From Anaerolineales bacterium (lineage in GTDB: Bacteria > Chloroflexota > Anaerolineae > Anaerolineales > UBA4823), in contig PQAL01000006.1 in NCBI GenBank assembly GCA_003105035.1, forward strand, positions 1 to 64,000: a stretch of 64,000 bases of DNA. Reading direction: 5' to 3'. How positions within the stretch are numbered: position 1 is the first letter of the stretch; the number at the start of each line of letters is the position of its first letter. Both the position numbers and the translations under genes were made by a program. This document shows, piece after piece, positions 1 to 8,715 of this stretch. Under the pieces are notes generated by a model that did no database searches, was not told where the DNA came from, and saw nothing but the letters and a program-made list of their open reading frames with translations.

Positions 1-1319
1 AACTTAAAGGGGTTCGCTGCACTTCTCCCACGCATTTTTTTCATAATGCTGCCCCTCTCGGTAACGCCGATCATCGCGTCGGGCATAAGCTGGATGGCAT
101 GCACAGGCTCCACTTCCATCTTGCGGGCAACCTCTTCAACGAGATACCATAAAGCAGGCGCATCGGAGCGCGATAACTCCTTACCCGTTATTGCCTCACG
201 ACTTTTGGTAAATATGGAGCGGAGGATGGCGTACAGCGAACCGATCAGCATGAATACAAGCACCAGGGCAAGGTAAATCGGCAGCGTATGGAGTATGGTA
301 AACACGTAGAATGCCCCCGCCACAACCAGCAGAAGCAACACAATGACAAATGGGATGGAGATATAGAAATAGACTGACAGGATGGTGATCACTGCCCGAT
401 AGATGGAGCGCAGCCTGCGTTCTTTGGGGCTGATCTTTAACGCCAGGTCGTACTGAGAGGTAGCTACCGTCTTCAACGTGGCTTTACTCAGCATCGCCCC
501 GGCTAAAAACAGGAAAACGAAGCCGAAGAACCACAACCCCATAGCGAATACACCAAGGCGTACCAGCCGGATAACCAGGGCATATTTCGATATGCCGCTA
601 TCCAGGGTCGATTGAACAGCAACAGATGAAAAGCCCAGTTTTTTAGAAAGTAGCAATTCTCTCTCGGCTTTTTCCCATTTTCCATCATTTGCAGCCAGCA
701 AGCCTGCCTCATAATGGCCGAGGGGATTGTCAGGTGCTACCTGCAACAAGCGCTCATCCGCCTGGCGCATTACCTCAATATCAGTTACCGCAGATGCCGA
801 CAGCAGCCAGGCAACCACCGCCTGCTCATCTTCCGGGATGAGCTGCACAGCTTGTGAGGCCAGGTCGAAGGCTTCCTGGTAGTCATAAGGTCCTGCTCGT
901 TGAAGCAGGACCATCGCCAGGGCACTCTGGTTGTATCCATCTTGCTCGAGGGCCAGGGCCTTCTGCATCAGCTCAATAGCACGGTCAATGTTACTGTCAT
1001 TCGACTCAAGATAGCCCAAGCGGCGATAGGCGGTGGCAAAATCGGGAGCCATTTCAAGCACTTGTTGGTAGAGCTGCTTGGCCTGGGCGTAATCACCAGC
1101 ATCCATGGCTATGGTTGCCTGGCGATAGATGGGTACCGCCTCAGAATCCATCTGCTCTAGCTGGGCTTCTATGCGCTGTTCAAGGACTGGATCGCGCCCC
1201 GATGCCGGGGTGGATGTTGGGGTCGCCCCTGAGATATACGAGCAGGCTGATAAAGCCAATCCCATGAGCAGGATGAAAACCAGGAGAAGCCCGAGTAGTC
1301 TTTTCTTATGCACGATCAT
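1..1319 (-). CDS. Lipoprotein with TPR repeats and M48-like C-terminal region (3' end outside window)
   Basis: The gene reads leftward and runs off the window, so only the first 439 codons are visible. It starts at an ATG preceded by AAGGAGAC. The N-terminus has a hydrophobic signal ending in a lipobox (ALSAC, Cys26), so the protein is probably a lipoprotein. A Thr/Pro-rich spacer follows, then tetratricopeptide-like helices at about residues 60-235 (for example DYAQAKQLYQQVLEMAPDF). Three hydrophobic segments lie at about 250-360. The last visible part, LWYLVEEVARKMEVEP and onward, resembles the start of the M48/HtpX membrane peptidase domain, but the zinc motif HExxH would lie beyond the window edge. 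The M48 assignment is therefore tentative. It is divergent from the TatD-like gene. Confidence 0.7.
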   Translation of the reverse strand, partial: MIVHKKRLLGLLLVFILLMGLALSACSYISGATPTSTPASGRDPVLEQRIEAQLEQMDSEAVPIYRQATIAMDAGDYAQAKQLYQQVLEMAPDFATAYRRLGYLESNDSNIDRAIELMQKALALEQDGYNQSALAMVLLQRAGPYDYQEAFDLASQAVQLIPEDEQAVVAWLLSASAVTDIEVMRQADERLLQVAPDNPLGHYEAGLLAANDGKWEKAERELLLSKKLGFSSVAVQSTLDSGISKYALVIRLVRLGVFAMGLWFFGFVFLFLAGAMLSKATLKTVATSQYDLALKISPKERRLRSIYRAVITILSVYFYISIPFVIVLLLLVVAGAFYVFTILHTLPIYLALVLVFMLIGSLYAILRSIFTKSREAITGKELSRSDAPALWYLVEEVARKMEVEPVHAIQLMPDAMIGVTERGSIMKKMRGRSAANPFK

Positions 1320-1612
1320 TGTCTCCTTGTAAATCTGGATAACGGTAAAAACCTGGGGTAAGTGAAGTGATTATTCGATAGATGTGCCTATGCCATCGTC
1401 CTGGATCAGTGGACCATTTTGCTACGGTAGCACTACTTTGTAGCCCAAGAATTAGCATAATGTTTCGGCGACCTGCGAATTATATACCCACTGGCAGGAT
1501 TGTAGGAAATTACCCCAGTTTATTATTATCATCATAAGGTTTTGACGAAGGCTAGTGAAGCTCTGAGGCCCTGATCGGAAAACAATCTCACATCTCAGGC
1601 TATAATTCTGGT
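1320..1612. other. Divergent intergenic region, no gene seen
   Basis: This 293 bp stretch lies between two divergently read genes. I see no RNA gene and no credible coding frame. It holds the Shine-Dalgarno of the left gene and, at its right edge, the -10 box of the leaderless TatD-like gene. Confidence 0.5.
1601..1606 (+). promoter_or_regulatory. -10 box (TATAAT) of a leaderless transcript
   Basis: TATAAT ends 6 nt before the ATG at 1613, so transcription should begin at or within one base of the start codon. No Shine-Dalgarno is present and the -35 region is weak. The same spacing recurs at 9266, 18940 and 59652. Confidence 0.6.
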
Positions 1613-2425
1613 ATGACCAAGCTCCCCACCCTGGATGCCCATGCCCACCTCAACCCCAAGCGCACGAGCACAGAGCTAACCGATATCGGGGCAGTGCTGG
1701 CGATGACCCTCTCGCTGGAGGAAGCCGAACTGGTTACCCGGCGGAGCGAACCCCTGCTGGCTTGGGGGGTGGGCTGCCACCCGCGCAAGCTGAAATCCCA
1801 ACAAGCGTTCGACCCCGAGCGGTTCGAGCAACTGGCCATGAATTGCGCCGTCATTGGGGAGATTGGCCTGGATGAGGCCTACGCCGTGCCGCTTGACCTG
1901 CATCTAAGCACATTACGCACTGCCCTGGGCTTCGCCGCTGAGCACCCCCGCATCGTCAGCCTGCATAGTTATCGATCAACCTCCTTGATGCTGGAGGAGC
2001 TGAAACGCACTCCCGTGATCGCACCCATCCTGCACTGGTGGACCGGTACGACCGCTGAGACCCGCCAGGCAGTGGAGCTGGGCTGCTATTTCTCGGTCCA
2101 CTCAGCCGTGGCACGCCACAGCATCTTCCGCACCCAGGTGCCGCTCGAACGCTTGCTGGTGGAGAGCGATCATGGCTGGGCTGACCCACCGGGAGCCATC
2201 CCACACCGCGTCATCTGGGTGGAATACCTACTGTCTGCTAACCTCAGGATGCCTGTTCAGGAAATCAGGCAGCTGGTCTGGCTGAATTTTGCTGAGCTGG
2301 TGAGGCAGACAGCCACAATAGACCTGTTACCGTCCTCGATCAGTCAACTTGTAAAGATGGCGTCTTCTCAGGTGGTCACCCAGCCGATTAATTGGACTGT
2401 GACTAATTCACCTGAGCCAAAATAG
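1613..2425 (+). CDS. TatD-like metal-dependent hydrolase
   Basis: 270-residue protein of the TatD/amidohydrolase superfamily, probably a metal-dependent phosphoesterase or DNase. The sequence shows the N-terminal metal motif D-A-H-A-H (residues 8-12), the G-E-I-G-L-D motif in mid-protein (about 82-87), the histidines of LHSY and ILHWW, and the late acid in LLVESDHGW. These correspond to the metal ligands of TatD. The DNA after the usual domain adds a short unrelated tail of about 30 residues. No ribosome-binding site precedes the ATG, and a TATAAT box ends 6 nt upstream, so translation is probably leaderless. The true substrate is unknown. Confidence 0.85.
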   Translation: MTKLPTLDAHAHLNPKRTSTELTDIGAVLAMTLSLEEAELVTRRSEPLLAWGVGCHPRKLKSQQAFDPERFEQLAMNCAVIGEIGLDEAYAVPLDLHLSTLRTALGFAAEHPRIVSLHSYRSTSLMLEELKRTPVIAPILHWWTGTTAETRQAVELGCYFSVHSAVARHSIFRTQVPLERLLVESDHGWADPPGAIPHRVIWVEYLLSANLRMPVQEIRQLVWLNFAELVRQTATIDLLPSSISQLVKMASSQVVTQPINWTVTNSPEPK

Positions 2426-2570
2426 CAGGAGAACCGGCACAGGAGCTTTAAGGTGGATGTTAAAAAACGAGAGCTTTTGACATCCAGGGTAAATTTCTCT
2501 CAAATTTGCAGGAAGACATCTATATAATAAATCCAATCCAGGGACATCGACTTATCATTCGCAATCGGGT

Positions 2571-2576
2571 TACAAT
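2571..2576 (+). promoter_or_regulatory. Possible -10 box (TACAAT)
   Basis: TACAAT lies 54 nt before the ATG of the deazaflavin-dependent oxidoreductase. It is the best candidate promoter for the three-gene run 2630-4954. No clear -35 was found. Confidence 0.35.
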
Positions 2577-2629
2577 AGACCAATATGCAATGATATCCGA
2601 ATGGTTCAGAAGCAATAAAGGAACCCAAC

Positions 2630-3280
2630 ATGGATGACACACGGTATACCCAAAACACGGCAGGTGTAATGGCTTATCCCAAGCAAGGTTCGGTAAACCG
2701 GGTATTATTCAAGACTCCCCTGATCTGGTGGCGGATGGGCCTGGGCAGCCTGTTGGGCCCCGCAATGATAGTCCTGACGACATGGGGACGAAAAAGCCAC
2801 CAGCCTCGCCATACGATGCTTTCTTACACGCCCATAGAGGGTTGCATCTACATTGGTGCTGGATGGGGAGAACGCAGCCATTGGTACCAGAACCTATTAG
2901 CCGACCCGCATGTCACCGTCCAGGTGTGGTCAGAGCGGGTGACCGGAAGCAAGCGAGAAGTGGTACTCCCTGCCTTAGCACGCCGTGTCACCGATGAAGC
3001 TGAGTTTCGGCGCATCGCAGAACGTTTATTTGAAACTGGTGGAGATTCGCATTTCAAACCCTGGCTGAGATCATATGGAATTGCTTATGACCTTGAAGAC
3101 ATGCTTGCCAAACGCGACCGCCTCCACCAGGTTGCATTGGATTATCAGCCAATCGTGCCAGGGAGCAAATACCCAGACAACAGCTACCCAACGGCCATGG
3201 AAACTGACCTCAGATGGGTGTGGGCAGCCCTAGCTGGATCGTTCGCGGTTGGATGGCTGCTCGGCAGTCGGAGAAAGTAG
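2630..3280 (+). CDS. Nitroreductase family deazaflavin (F420)-dependent oxidoreductase
   Basis: 216 residues matching the Ddn/F420H2-dependent nitroreductase family. Recognisable parts are the N-terminal helix and the core around TTWGRKSHQPRHTMLSY (residues ~50-66), IYIGAGWGERSHWYQNLLA and the HVTVQVW strand typical of the split beta-barrel that binds F420. Family members reduce varied electrophiles with F420H2. Beyond the usual domain there is a short hydrophobic C-terminal helix (about residues 196-213, WVWAALAGSFAVGWLLG) with a basic end, suggesting membrane tethering. AAAGGA precedes the ATG. The GNAT-YoaP gene begins 8 nt after its stop, so the two are probably co-transcribed. Confidence 0.85.
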   Translation: MDDTRYTQNTAGVMAYPKQGSVNRVLFKTPLIWWRMGLGSLLGPAMIVLTTWGRKSHQPRHTMLSYTPIEGCIYIGAGWGERSHWYQNLLADPHVTVQVWSERVTGSKREVVLPALARRVTDEAEFRRIAERLFETGGDSHFKPWLRSYGIAYDLEDMLAKRDRLHQVALDYQPIVPGSKYPDNSYPTAMETDLRWVWAALAGSFAVGWLLGSRRK

Positions 3281-3288
3281 GAAGGATC

Positions 3289-4053
3289 ATGGAAAACATC
3301 ATCCATACTATCGATATCTCCAACGTCGACCGTTATGGGTTTTTCTGCTATAAAAGCAAACGAAAATCCAGCGGCTATCGCCATAAGCGCGACTGGCTGA
3401 GCAGCAGCATGGCCGAGGGGCTGCACATTAAGATGATCTATGAAGAATCTCACTCGGCAGGTTTTGTGGAATATGCCCCTGGAGAAGCCACCTGGCGGGT
3501 GGTCAACGCCCCGGGCTACCTGGTCATCCATTGTATGTGGGTGGTGGGCAGCGGGCAGGGCAAAGGCTATGGCGCCCGCCTGCTGGACCAGCTGGTCAGT
3601 GAAGCTCAGAATAAGGGGATGTACGGCGTCACCGTGGTAAGCAGTGCCAGCACCTGGCTGGCCAAGAAGGAGTTTTTCCTGCACCATGGCTTCGAGGTGG
3701 TCGACCAGGCTCCTCCATCCTTTGAGCTGCTGGTAAAGCGCTTCGGGCAGGGTGCATTGCCTAGCTTTCCGCAGGATTGGGAGAGCCGGCTCAAGCGCAT
3801 CCCCAAGGGACTGGTGGTGTACCATTCCGGCCAATGCCCCTACCTCGATATGTTCGTCAACTCACTAGAAAATACCGCCACCCAGATGGGCATTGCGATC
3901 CAGACCATTGAATTAAAGACCAGCCGAGAAGCACGCGCACTCTCACCCTCCGCCTACGGAGTTTTCGGCGTGGTATACGATGGTCAGTTGCTCTCCGACC
4001 GGCCGATGGGAGGCAAAACCCTACGCGAATTCCTGGAGAAACCGAATGACTGA
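3289..4053 (+). CDS. GNAT acetyltransferase with C-terminal YoaP-like domain
   Basis: 254 residues from the ATG at 3289, chosen because GGAAGG precedes it and it follows the upstream stop by 8 nt; an earlier in-frame ATG at 3214 lies inside the upstream gene. The N-terminal two thirds are a GNAT fold with the acetyl-CoA loop GSGQGKGYGARLLDQL (about residues 86-101). The C-terminal 80 residues (from about 168, GLVVYHSGQCPYLDMF) match the YoaP-like thioredoxin-fold extension, including a single Cys in QCPY. The combined architecture is known in bacteria, but its substrate is not. The end overlaps the next gene by 8 nt, indicating translational coupling. Confidence 0.8.
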   Translation: MENIIHTIDISNVDRYGFFCYKSKRKSSGYRHKRDWLSSSMAEGLHIKMIYEESHSAGFVEYAPGEATWRVVNAPGYLVIHCMWVVGSGQGKGYGARLLDQLVSEAQNKGMYGVTVVSSASTWLAKKEFFLHHGFEVVDQAPPSFELLVKRFGQGALPSFPQDWESRLKRIPKGLVVYHSGQCPYLDMFVNSLENTATQMGIAIQTIELKTSREARALSPSAYGVFGVVYDGQLLSDRPMGGKTLREFLEKPND

Positions 4054-4954
4054 TTATTATCGCAAAGTACCGGCTGAGATGCGCGAAAAATTCATGCGCT
4101 TCCGCCAGGAACACCCCGTTAAACAAGCTACTATCCATGGGACCCAATGGGAGTATATCTTGGGTGGTGATCCGGCTGGCCAGGCGTTGCTGCTCTTGCC
4201 CGGTGGCCTGGGAACGGCTGAATCAGCCTGGCGGATAATCCTCCAGCTGGACGGGCGACCTTACCGCCTGGTCTGCCCCAGCTACCCAGGTGAGCTGAGC
4301 AGCATGACCGCCCTGGCGGATGGGATTGCAGCAATACTGGAACAAGAAGGTATCCACCCCTGCTATGTCGTCGGCAGCGCCTATGGAAGTATGTTGGCCC
4401 AGGTATTTGTTCACCGGCATGCAGAAATGGTGAGCCGTTTGGTGCTGACCCATGCCTACCCGCCGGTGGCGAGCAGAGCCCGCAGTGTGGAACCAACCTT
4501 GAAAATCATCAGGTGGGTGCCCATGTCCATGGTCAGAAACATCCTGCGCACGCAGATGACCGGACGGTTGCCTGCAGATCCATCCCCCGAATTATTGCTC
4601 ATCGCCGCCCAAATACGCGAGACCCTGGAAACGAGGGTAACCCGCCAAGCCGCCATGAGCACATATCTCCGCCTGGCGGATTTTGACAGGCAAGAATATA
4701 CCTATACTGACCTGGAAAGCTGGGCGGGCCGGACGTTAATCATCCTGGCCGAAGAAGATCTCACCACTACCGATGACCTGCGCAACACCTTGATGGCATT
4801 TTACCCAGGGGCCAGCCTGCACATGTACAAAGGTAGCAGTAAGAGCACTGCCCTGCTTGAATCGGGGGAGTACCTGCAAGTAATGGAAGACTTTTTCGCA
4901 GGGAAGATGGACGGCAACCAGGTGGATGAAGGTGGTCAGGCTGCTACGTGCTGA
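4046..4954 (+). CDS. Alpha/beta-hydrolase fold protein lacking nucleophile and histidine
   Basis: 302 residues from the ATG overlapping the previous gene by 8 nt. The fold is clear: oxyanion-side LLLLPGGLG (48-56), the nucleophile elbow at VVGSAYGSMLAQ (108-119), a cap region, and LIILAEEDL carrying the acid Asp238. The elbow reads G-S-A-Y-G, placing Ala112 where the catalytic Ser normally sits. The usual GAGH near the C-terminus reads GSSK, with Lys266 in the histidine position. The protein is therefore probably not a classical serine hydrolase; it may bind a ligand or protein partner, as suggested for some maspardin-like members. Operon mate of the GNAT-YoaP and F420-type genes. Confidence 0.8.
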   Translation: MTDYYRKVPAEMREKFMRFRQEHPVKQATIHGTQWEYILGGDPAGQALLLLPGGLGTAESAWRIILQLDGRPYRLVCPSYPGELSSMTALADGIAAILEQEGIHPCYVVGSAYGSMLAQVFVHRHAEMVSRLVLTHAYPPVASRARSVEPTLKIIRWVPMSMVRNILRTQMTGRLPADPSPELLLIAAQIRETLETRVTRQAAMSTYLRLADFDRQEYTYTDLESWAGRTLIILAEEDLTTTDDLRNTLMAFYPGASLHMYKGSSKSTALLESGEYLQVMEDFFAGKMDGNQVDEGGQAATC

Positions 4955-5019
4955 TGGCTGACATGGAGTGAACAGGATCATAACAGATGTAATTATCCCA
5001 TTCGCTTTAAGCAGCCGCT

Positions 5020-5445
5020 ATGACAAACAAAAAAAGGAACCCATTTAAGCTCAAAGATTTTCATAGCGTCGACCCCAAGCACATCGCCAGGCTGGAAGCT
5101 GTGGGGGTGAAAACCGCAGACCAGATTTTGAAGGCCGGGCGGACCTCACCGGGCCGATCAGATCTGGCAGCCAGGGCAGGCATCCCGCCAGAGGCTATCC
5201 TGGAGCTGGTAAAGCTCAGCGACCTGAGCCGGTTGCCAGGGGTGAAAGGTATCCGTGCCCGGCTGTATTATGCAGCTGGAGTGGATACCGTCGAGAAATT
5301 GGCAGGTTACGAGCCGGATGAGCTGCTTAGATTGACAAGTGAATACGTACACTGTACTGGTTTTCCTGGCATCGCCCCCCTGCCCAAGGAAGTCAGCTCG
5401 ACGATCCTAAATGCCAGGAATCTGCCCAAGTTGGTGGAGTGGTAA
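5020..5445 (+). CDS. DUF4332-type helix-hairpin-helix protein
   Basis: 141-residue basic-to-neutral soluble protein with two helix-hairpin-helix-like blocks: HIARLEAVGVKTADQIL (residues ~21-37) and LSRLPGVKGIRARLYYAAGV (~68-87). This pattern is that of the DUF4332 family. HhH motifs often bind nucleic acids non-specifically, but no enzymatic domain is attached here. The ATG lacks a strong Shine-Dalgarno. It lies 65 nt after the alpha/beta-hydrolase gene and ends at a hairpin shared with the convergent ATP-grasp gene. Confidence 0.75.
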   Translation: MTNKKRNPFKLKDFHSVDPKHIARLEAVGVKTADQILKAGRTSPGRSDLAARAGIPPEAILELVKLSDLSRLPGVKGIRARLYYAAGVDTVEKLAGYEPDELLRLTSEYVHCTGFPGIAPLPKEVSSTILNARNLPKLVEW

Positions 5446-5490
5446 AAAGCCCCTCCCCCGCTGAGTGGGCCAACGGGGGAGGTCTTGCCC
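5446..5490 (-). terminator. Hairpin terminator between convergent genes
   Basis: CCTCCCCCG (5452-5460) pairs with CGGGGGAGG (5474-5482) around a 13-nt loop. On the minus strand the stem is followed by GGCTTTTT, a normal intrinsic terminator for the ATP-grasp gene. On the plus strand the following tract is weaker. Confidence 0.7.
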
Positions 5491-5510
5491 TGGCTTTTGC
5501 CCCCCAAAGA

Positions 5511-6608
5511 CTATCCTTCCTCGAAGGCAGCTTCCCCCTCAACACCTGCGCGGTTAGGTAGATGCAGACCAGACTGGTTGGCATGGATACGAGCCCAGGC
5601 AATTTCCAGGATTGTATTGATGAACGCGGAATAATCCAGGTGAGCGACCTCAGCGGAATTTGGCAGCCAGTATCCCGGTGCGATACCGGCAATTGGATTA
5701 AGTTCCAGCACATAGATGCTTCCATCTTCAGCTATACGCATATCGACCCGGCACCAATCCCTGCAGCCGAGCACCTTGAATGCCCTGATAGCTGTCTGTA
5801 CTATCCTCCCGGCTAGCTCATGGCTGACGTCCGCTGGGCACATGGATTTTTTGGGTATGAGCTTCTGCTTGAGATCCTGCACGAATTCTCGGCCGAACCT
5901 GTCCTCTAGCAAGGGAAAAACTTCATCATCCGGGCAAAATGTCACGATGCCATAAGGGTCATCGAACTTCACTTCTGTGATCGGCAGGGTGTACGGATCC
6001 TGGTTTCCCAGCACACCAATGGTGAACTCTCTCCCGATGATGTATTTTTGTGCCATGGCTGGTTGCTGATATGTTTCGATCACATAAGCTATCTGTTCAC
6101 GCAACGCAATTTCATTCTTGACCACTGATTTTCGCGACAGGCCCATCGATGAACCCTCGTGCAGCAATTTCACAATCAGTGGGTAGTCGTTCTCCAGGTG
6201 TATGTCTTCATTGGGCGTCTCAAAGACCTGATATGGAGGTACCAAGATACCCTGTGAATGGAGAAACTGGTTGGTAAGTGCCTTGTTCAAGCATAAAGCC
6301 AGGGTCAGCACACCTGACCCGGTATAAGGGATGTTGAAAAACTCGCAAATCGCTGGCACCTGTGATTCGCGACACTCTCCACGATGTCCTTCAACGAGAT
6401 TGAAGACAATATCCGGACGGCTACCGGTTAACTTATCAACAAATTTTTCATCAGCTTCCAGAGGAATCACTTCGTGACCGCCCGCTTCTAATGCACGGGA
6501 AATGGCCATGATGGTTTCTTTTGTGTCGAACTCGGCTAACGTATCCAGGGGAGAGCCGTCGATGAAATTCAGGTCGATTAGATCGTAAGCGAGACCAACT
6601 TTTGCCAT
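5511..6608 (-). CDS. D-alanine-D-alanine ligase-like ATP-grasp enzyme
   Basis: 365 residues, a length typical of Ddl. N-terminal domain with FNLVEGHRGECRESQVPAI (the region binding the first substrate), central NKALTNQFL and PLIVKLLHEGSSMGLS (ATP-grasp lysine and glycine loop), and C-terminal CRVDMRIAEDGSIYVLELNP (metal-binding acid and Asn). Family members ligate D-Ala-D-Ala or other amino acids and peptides using ATP. It is not next to mur genes, and the central part differs from housekeeping Ddl, so a dedicated amino-acid ligase role is possible. GGAGGAATC precedes the ATG. It ends at the hairpin terminator. Confidence 0.8.
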   Translation of the reverse strand: MAKVGLAYDLIDLNFIDGSPLDTLAEFDTKETIMAISRALEAGGHEVIPLEADEKFVDKLTGSRPDIVFNLVEGHRGECRESQVPAICEFFNIPYTGSGVLTLALCLNKALTNQFLHSQGILVPPYQVFETPNEDIHLENDYPLIVKLLHEGSSMGLSRKSVVKNEIALREQIAYVIETYQQPAMAQKYIIGREFTIGVLGNQDPYTLPITEVKFDDPYGIVTFCPDDEVFPLLEDRFGREFVQDLKQKLIPKKSMCPADVSHELAGRIVQTAIRAFKVLGCRDWCRVDMRIAEDGSIYVLELNPIAGIAPGYWLPNSAEVAHLDYSAFINTILEIAWARIHANQSGLHLPNRAGVEGEAAFEEG

Positions 6609-6667
6609 GTCCCGATTCCTCCTATTCGATGCTCAGATTTTGACAAATGAACCATGGTAAAACACCA

Positions 6668-7462
6668 TTAAGAATATCGATCGAAGCGCGCCTGTAAGCG
6701 ACACTCACCTTGAGGTAGATAGCCAAGCTTACGGGCCAACGCAATCGTAGCTAGATCACCTTCAGCACAATTCCAGTAGGTGTGATAGCCATGCTGCTCT
6801 ACCTCCATCAGCAGGCGATTGCAGGTGAGGGTGGCGTACCCTTTGCGGCGATGGCTTGCGTGTGTGGCAGCCGCGACCTGGCAACAACCATGCGCAGCTG
6901 GCCCGGCAAAGGCTTCGCTGAGTACTTCACCAGCATGAGTGAGGCAAAGTCCAAACCCTTTCCGTAAAGCTTGCTGGGCATTCCCATACATAGATAAGTA
7001 TAAATCCTTTGCGAAACACTGTTCGATGAGTTTCAGGTCCATCCTCTGCAGCTCACAGCCCTCAGGCACGCTGCAGAAAAATTGCAAGCCATGCTGAGGC
7101 AAGCGCTCACTGAAATCGAGCCTGGTGTGAAGATAATCCGGCCGGTGCGGTAACAGTTGCCAGCGCGGGTCGCCAGGACGCATGGTTACCACGATATTCC
7201 CCATGTGACGCAAGCGGCCAAACAGGCGACGCATGGAAGGCCGGTATACTTCACCACCCAGATACATGTTTCCGAAAGCCACTTCATGAACAACCACCCA
7301 GGTAGGTTCTTGCAAGCTATCCGTGAAGATGTGCCCGCAAGCATCACCATTCATAACCGCTAAACACCCTACCAAGGTTGCCTCTAGTGGATCAAAAAAT
7401 GAATGATGCAAGGGAGACACTAGCTTTGGATCGATCTGGATGATACTCCGTTTTTTCTCCAT
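6668..7462 (-). CDS. GNAT acetyltransferase (PF12746-like), paralog A
   Basis: 264 residues from the ATG at 7462, preceded by AAGGAAG at good spacing; an ATG 21 nt further upstream has no such site. The C-terminal GNAT core includes HRRKGYATLTCNRLL (acetyl-CoA loop) and TYWNCAEGDLATIALARKLGY. The N-terminal half carries a conserved block around PTWVVVHEVAFGNMYLGG. These features match the GNAT_acetyltran family with its extra N-terminal lobe. It is clearly homologous over its whole length to the next gene (7746-8537). Substrate unknown. The two genes are about 280 nt apart and may be separately transcribed. Confidence 0.8.
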   Translation of the reverse strand: MEKKRSIIQIDPKLVSPLHHSFFDPLEATLVGCLAVMNGDACGHIFTDSLQEPTWVVVHEVAFGNMYLGGEVYRPSMRRLFGRLRHMGNIVVTMRPGDPRWQLLPHRPDYLHTRLDFSERLPQHGLQFFCSVPEGCELQRMDLKLIEQCFAKDLYLSMYGNAQQALRKGFGLCLTHAGEVLSEAFAGPAAHGCCQVAAATHASHRRKGYATLTCNRLLMEVEQHGYHTYWNCAEGDLATIALARKLGYLPQGECRLQARFDRYS

Positions 7463-7745
7463 GGTGCTCACTTCCTTGTGCAATCCAATTTTGCAGAAAT
7501 CTTGGCTTTCCAGCTCATTTGCACTGATTTTTACACAAAAAGACTGCCAACAAAAGCACCTTTACTGCCAAAAAACGCCATTTTTGATGATTGTAATAAA
7601 GATAAATGCTTACACATCTGGATTTTTAGATAATGTAATATCTATATCCGGATGCCCTATATAAACACCATGCAAACTTGTTGATGCCCAGGCAATCACT
7701 TTTTGATCGCTGAGCTCATCTTATGATACTTCTTTGAATAGAAAC

Positions 7746-8537
7746 TCAGAGACTGATTTTGTTCCAGGCCAGCAGGCGGTACTCCCTCTCCGTCTGATAG
7801 CCTAACCGGCGAGCCAGGGCTACGGAAGGCAGGTTTTGCTTGGCGCAGTTCCAGTACGTGTTGAAGCCTTGCTGCTCCATAAAAGAAATAAGGTGACTGC
7901 AGGTTAAGGTCCCATACCCTTTATGCATGTGGCGGGGCTGGGTTTCCACACCGATCTCAATCAGCTCACCCGCCGATGGCCCGGCAAATGCTTCGCACAA
8001 TAGCTCATCACCTTGCAACAAGCACAAGCCATACCCCCATTCCAGGGCATTCTGGATGCTGCCAAACATGCGGATGAGCAGGTTGCGGTCCAGGATCTGC
8101 TTACTGAGCGAATGATCCAGACGGCGCAACACGCACCCATGAGGTACCTCAGGCAGGGCTGAGCCGGCCGCACGCTCGGTAAATTCCAGGGTATATCCGG
8201 AATAATCTGGGGCGGATGGGAAGAGCGACCAGCGCGGATCTCCTTCTCGTAAGCCCACCAGAACATCGCCCTTGAGGCGCAGGTCGCTGATCAGCTGGGC
8301 GAGTAAGGCGGAGCTTGGATGGCCACCCAAATAGAGCGAACCAAAGGCAGCCTCCTGCACCACTCCCCACGAGGGCGTCTCGGGGTGATCGGTGAAAATC
8401 GCTCCCGCGGCACGATCATCTAGGACAGCCTGGCAGCGTAGCCCTGCTGGCTCATCCAGGCTGAATAAAGCTTTGAGCTCAGGGGTCACCTGGGAAGGTG
8501 TAAGAGAGAGGATGGGCGGTAGCATGGGTGGAAGCAT
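7746..8537 (-). CDS. GNAT acetyltransferase (PF12746-like), paralog B
   Basis: 263 residues from the ATG at 8537; AAAGG lies about 8-10 nt upstream, whereas the ATG at 8543 would be too close to it. Shares with paralog A the N-lobe block PSWGVVQEAAFGSLYLGG, the acetyl-CoA loop HMHKGYGTLTCSHL and the segment YWNCAKQNLPSVALARRLGY. The N-terminus is Pro/Leu rich and unique. A tandem duplication followed by divergence is the simplest explanation. Substrate unknown. Confidence 0.8.
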   Translation of the reverse strand: MLPPMLPPILSLTPSQVTPELKALFSLDEPAGLRCQAVLDDRAAGAIFTDHPETPSWGVVQEAAFGSLYLGGHPSSALLAQLISDLRLKGDVLVGLREGDPRWSLFPSAPDYSGYTLEFTERAAGSALPEVPHGCVLRRLDHSLSKQILDRNLLIRMFGSIQNALEWGYGLCLLQGDELLCEAFAGPSAGELIEIGVETQPRHMHKGYGTLTCSHLISFMEQQGFNTYWNCAKQNLPSVALARRLGYQTEREYRLLAWNKISL

Positions 8538-8715
8538 GTTCATCACCTTTTGTAATTATTAACACCATCAGGTGGCATTATCAGCAAATCTGGCCTCAAC
8601 GATATACCCCCGTTGCGAGCATGATACCCCGCCTGGAGAGCCTTTAAAATGATTAAGAAGCCCGGCGACACGGACTCACACCTCAATTAGGTTTACCACT
8701 GAGAAGAAAAAAGCT

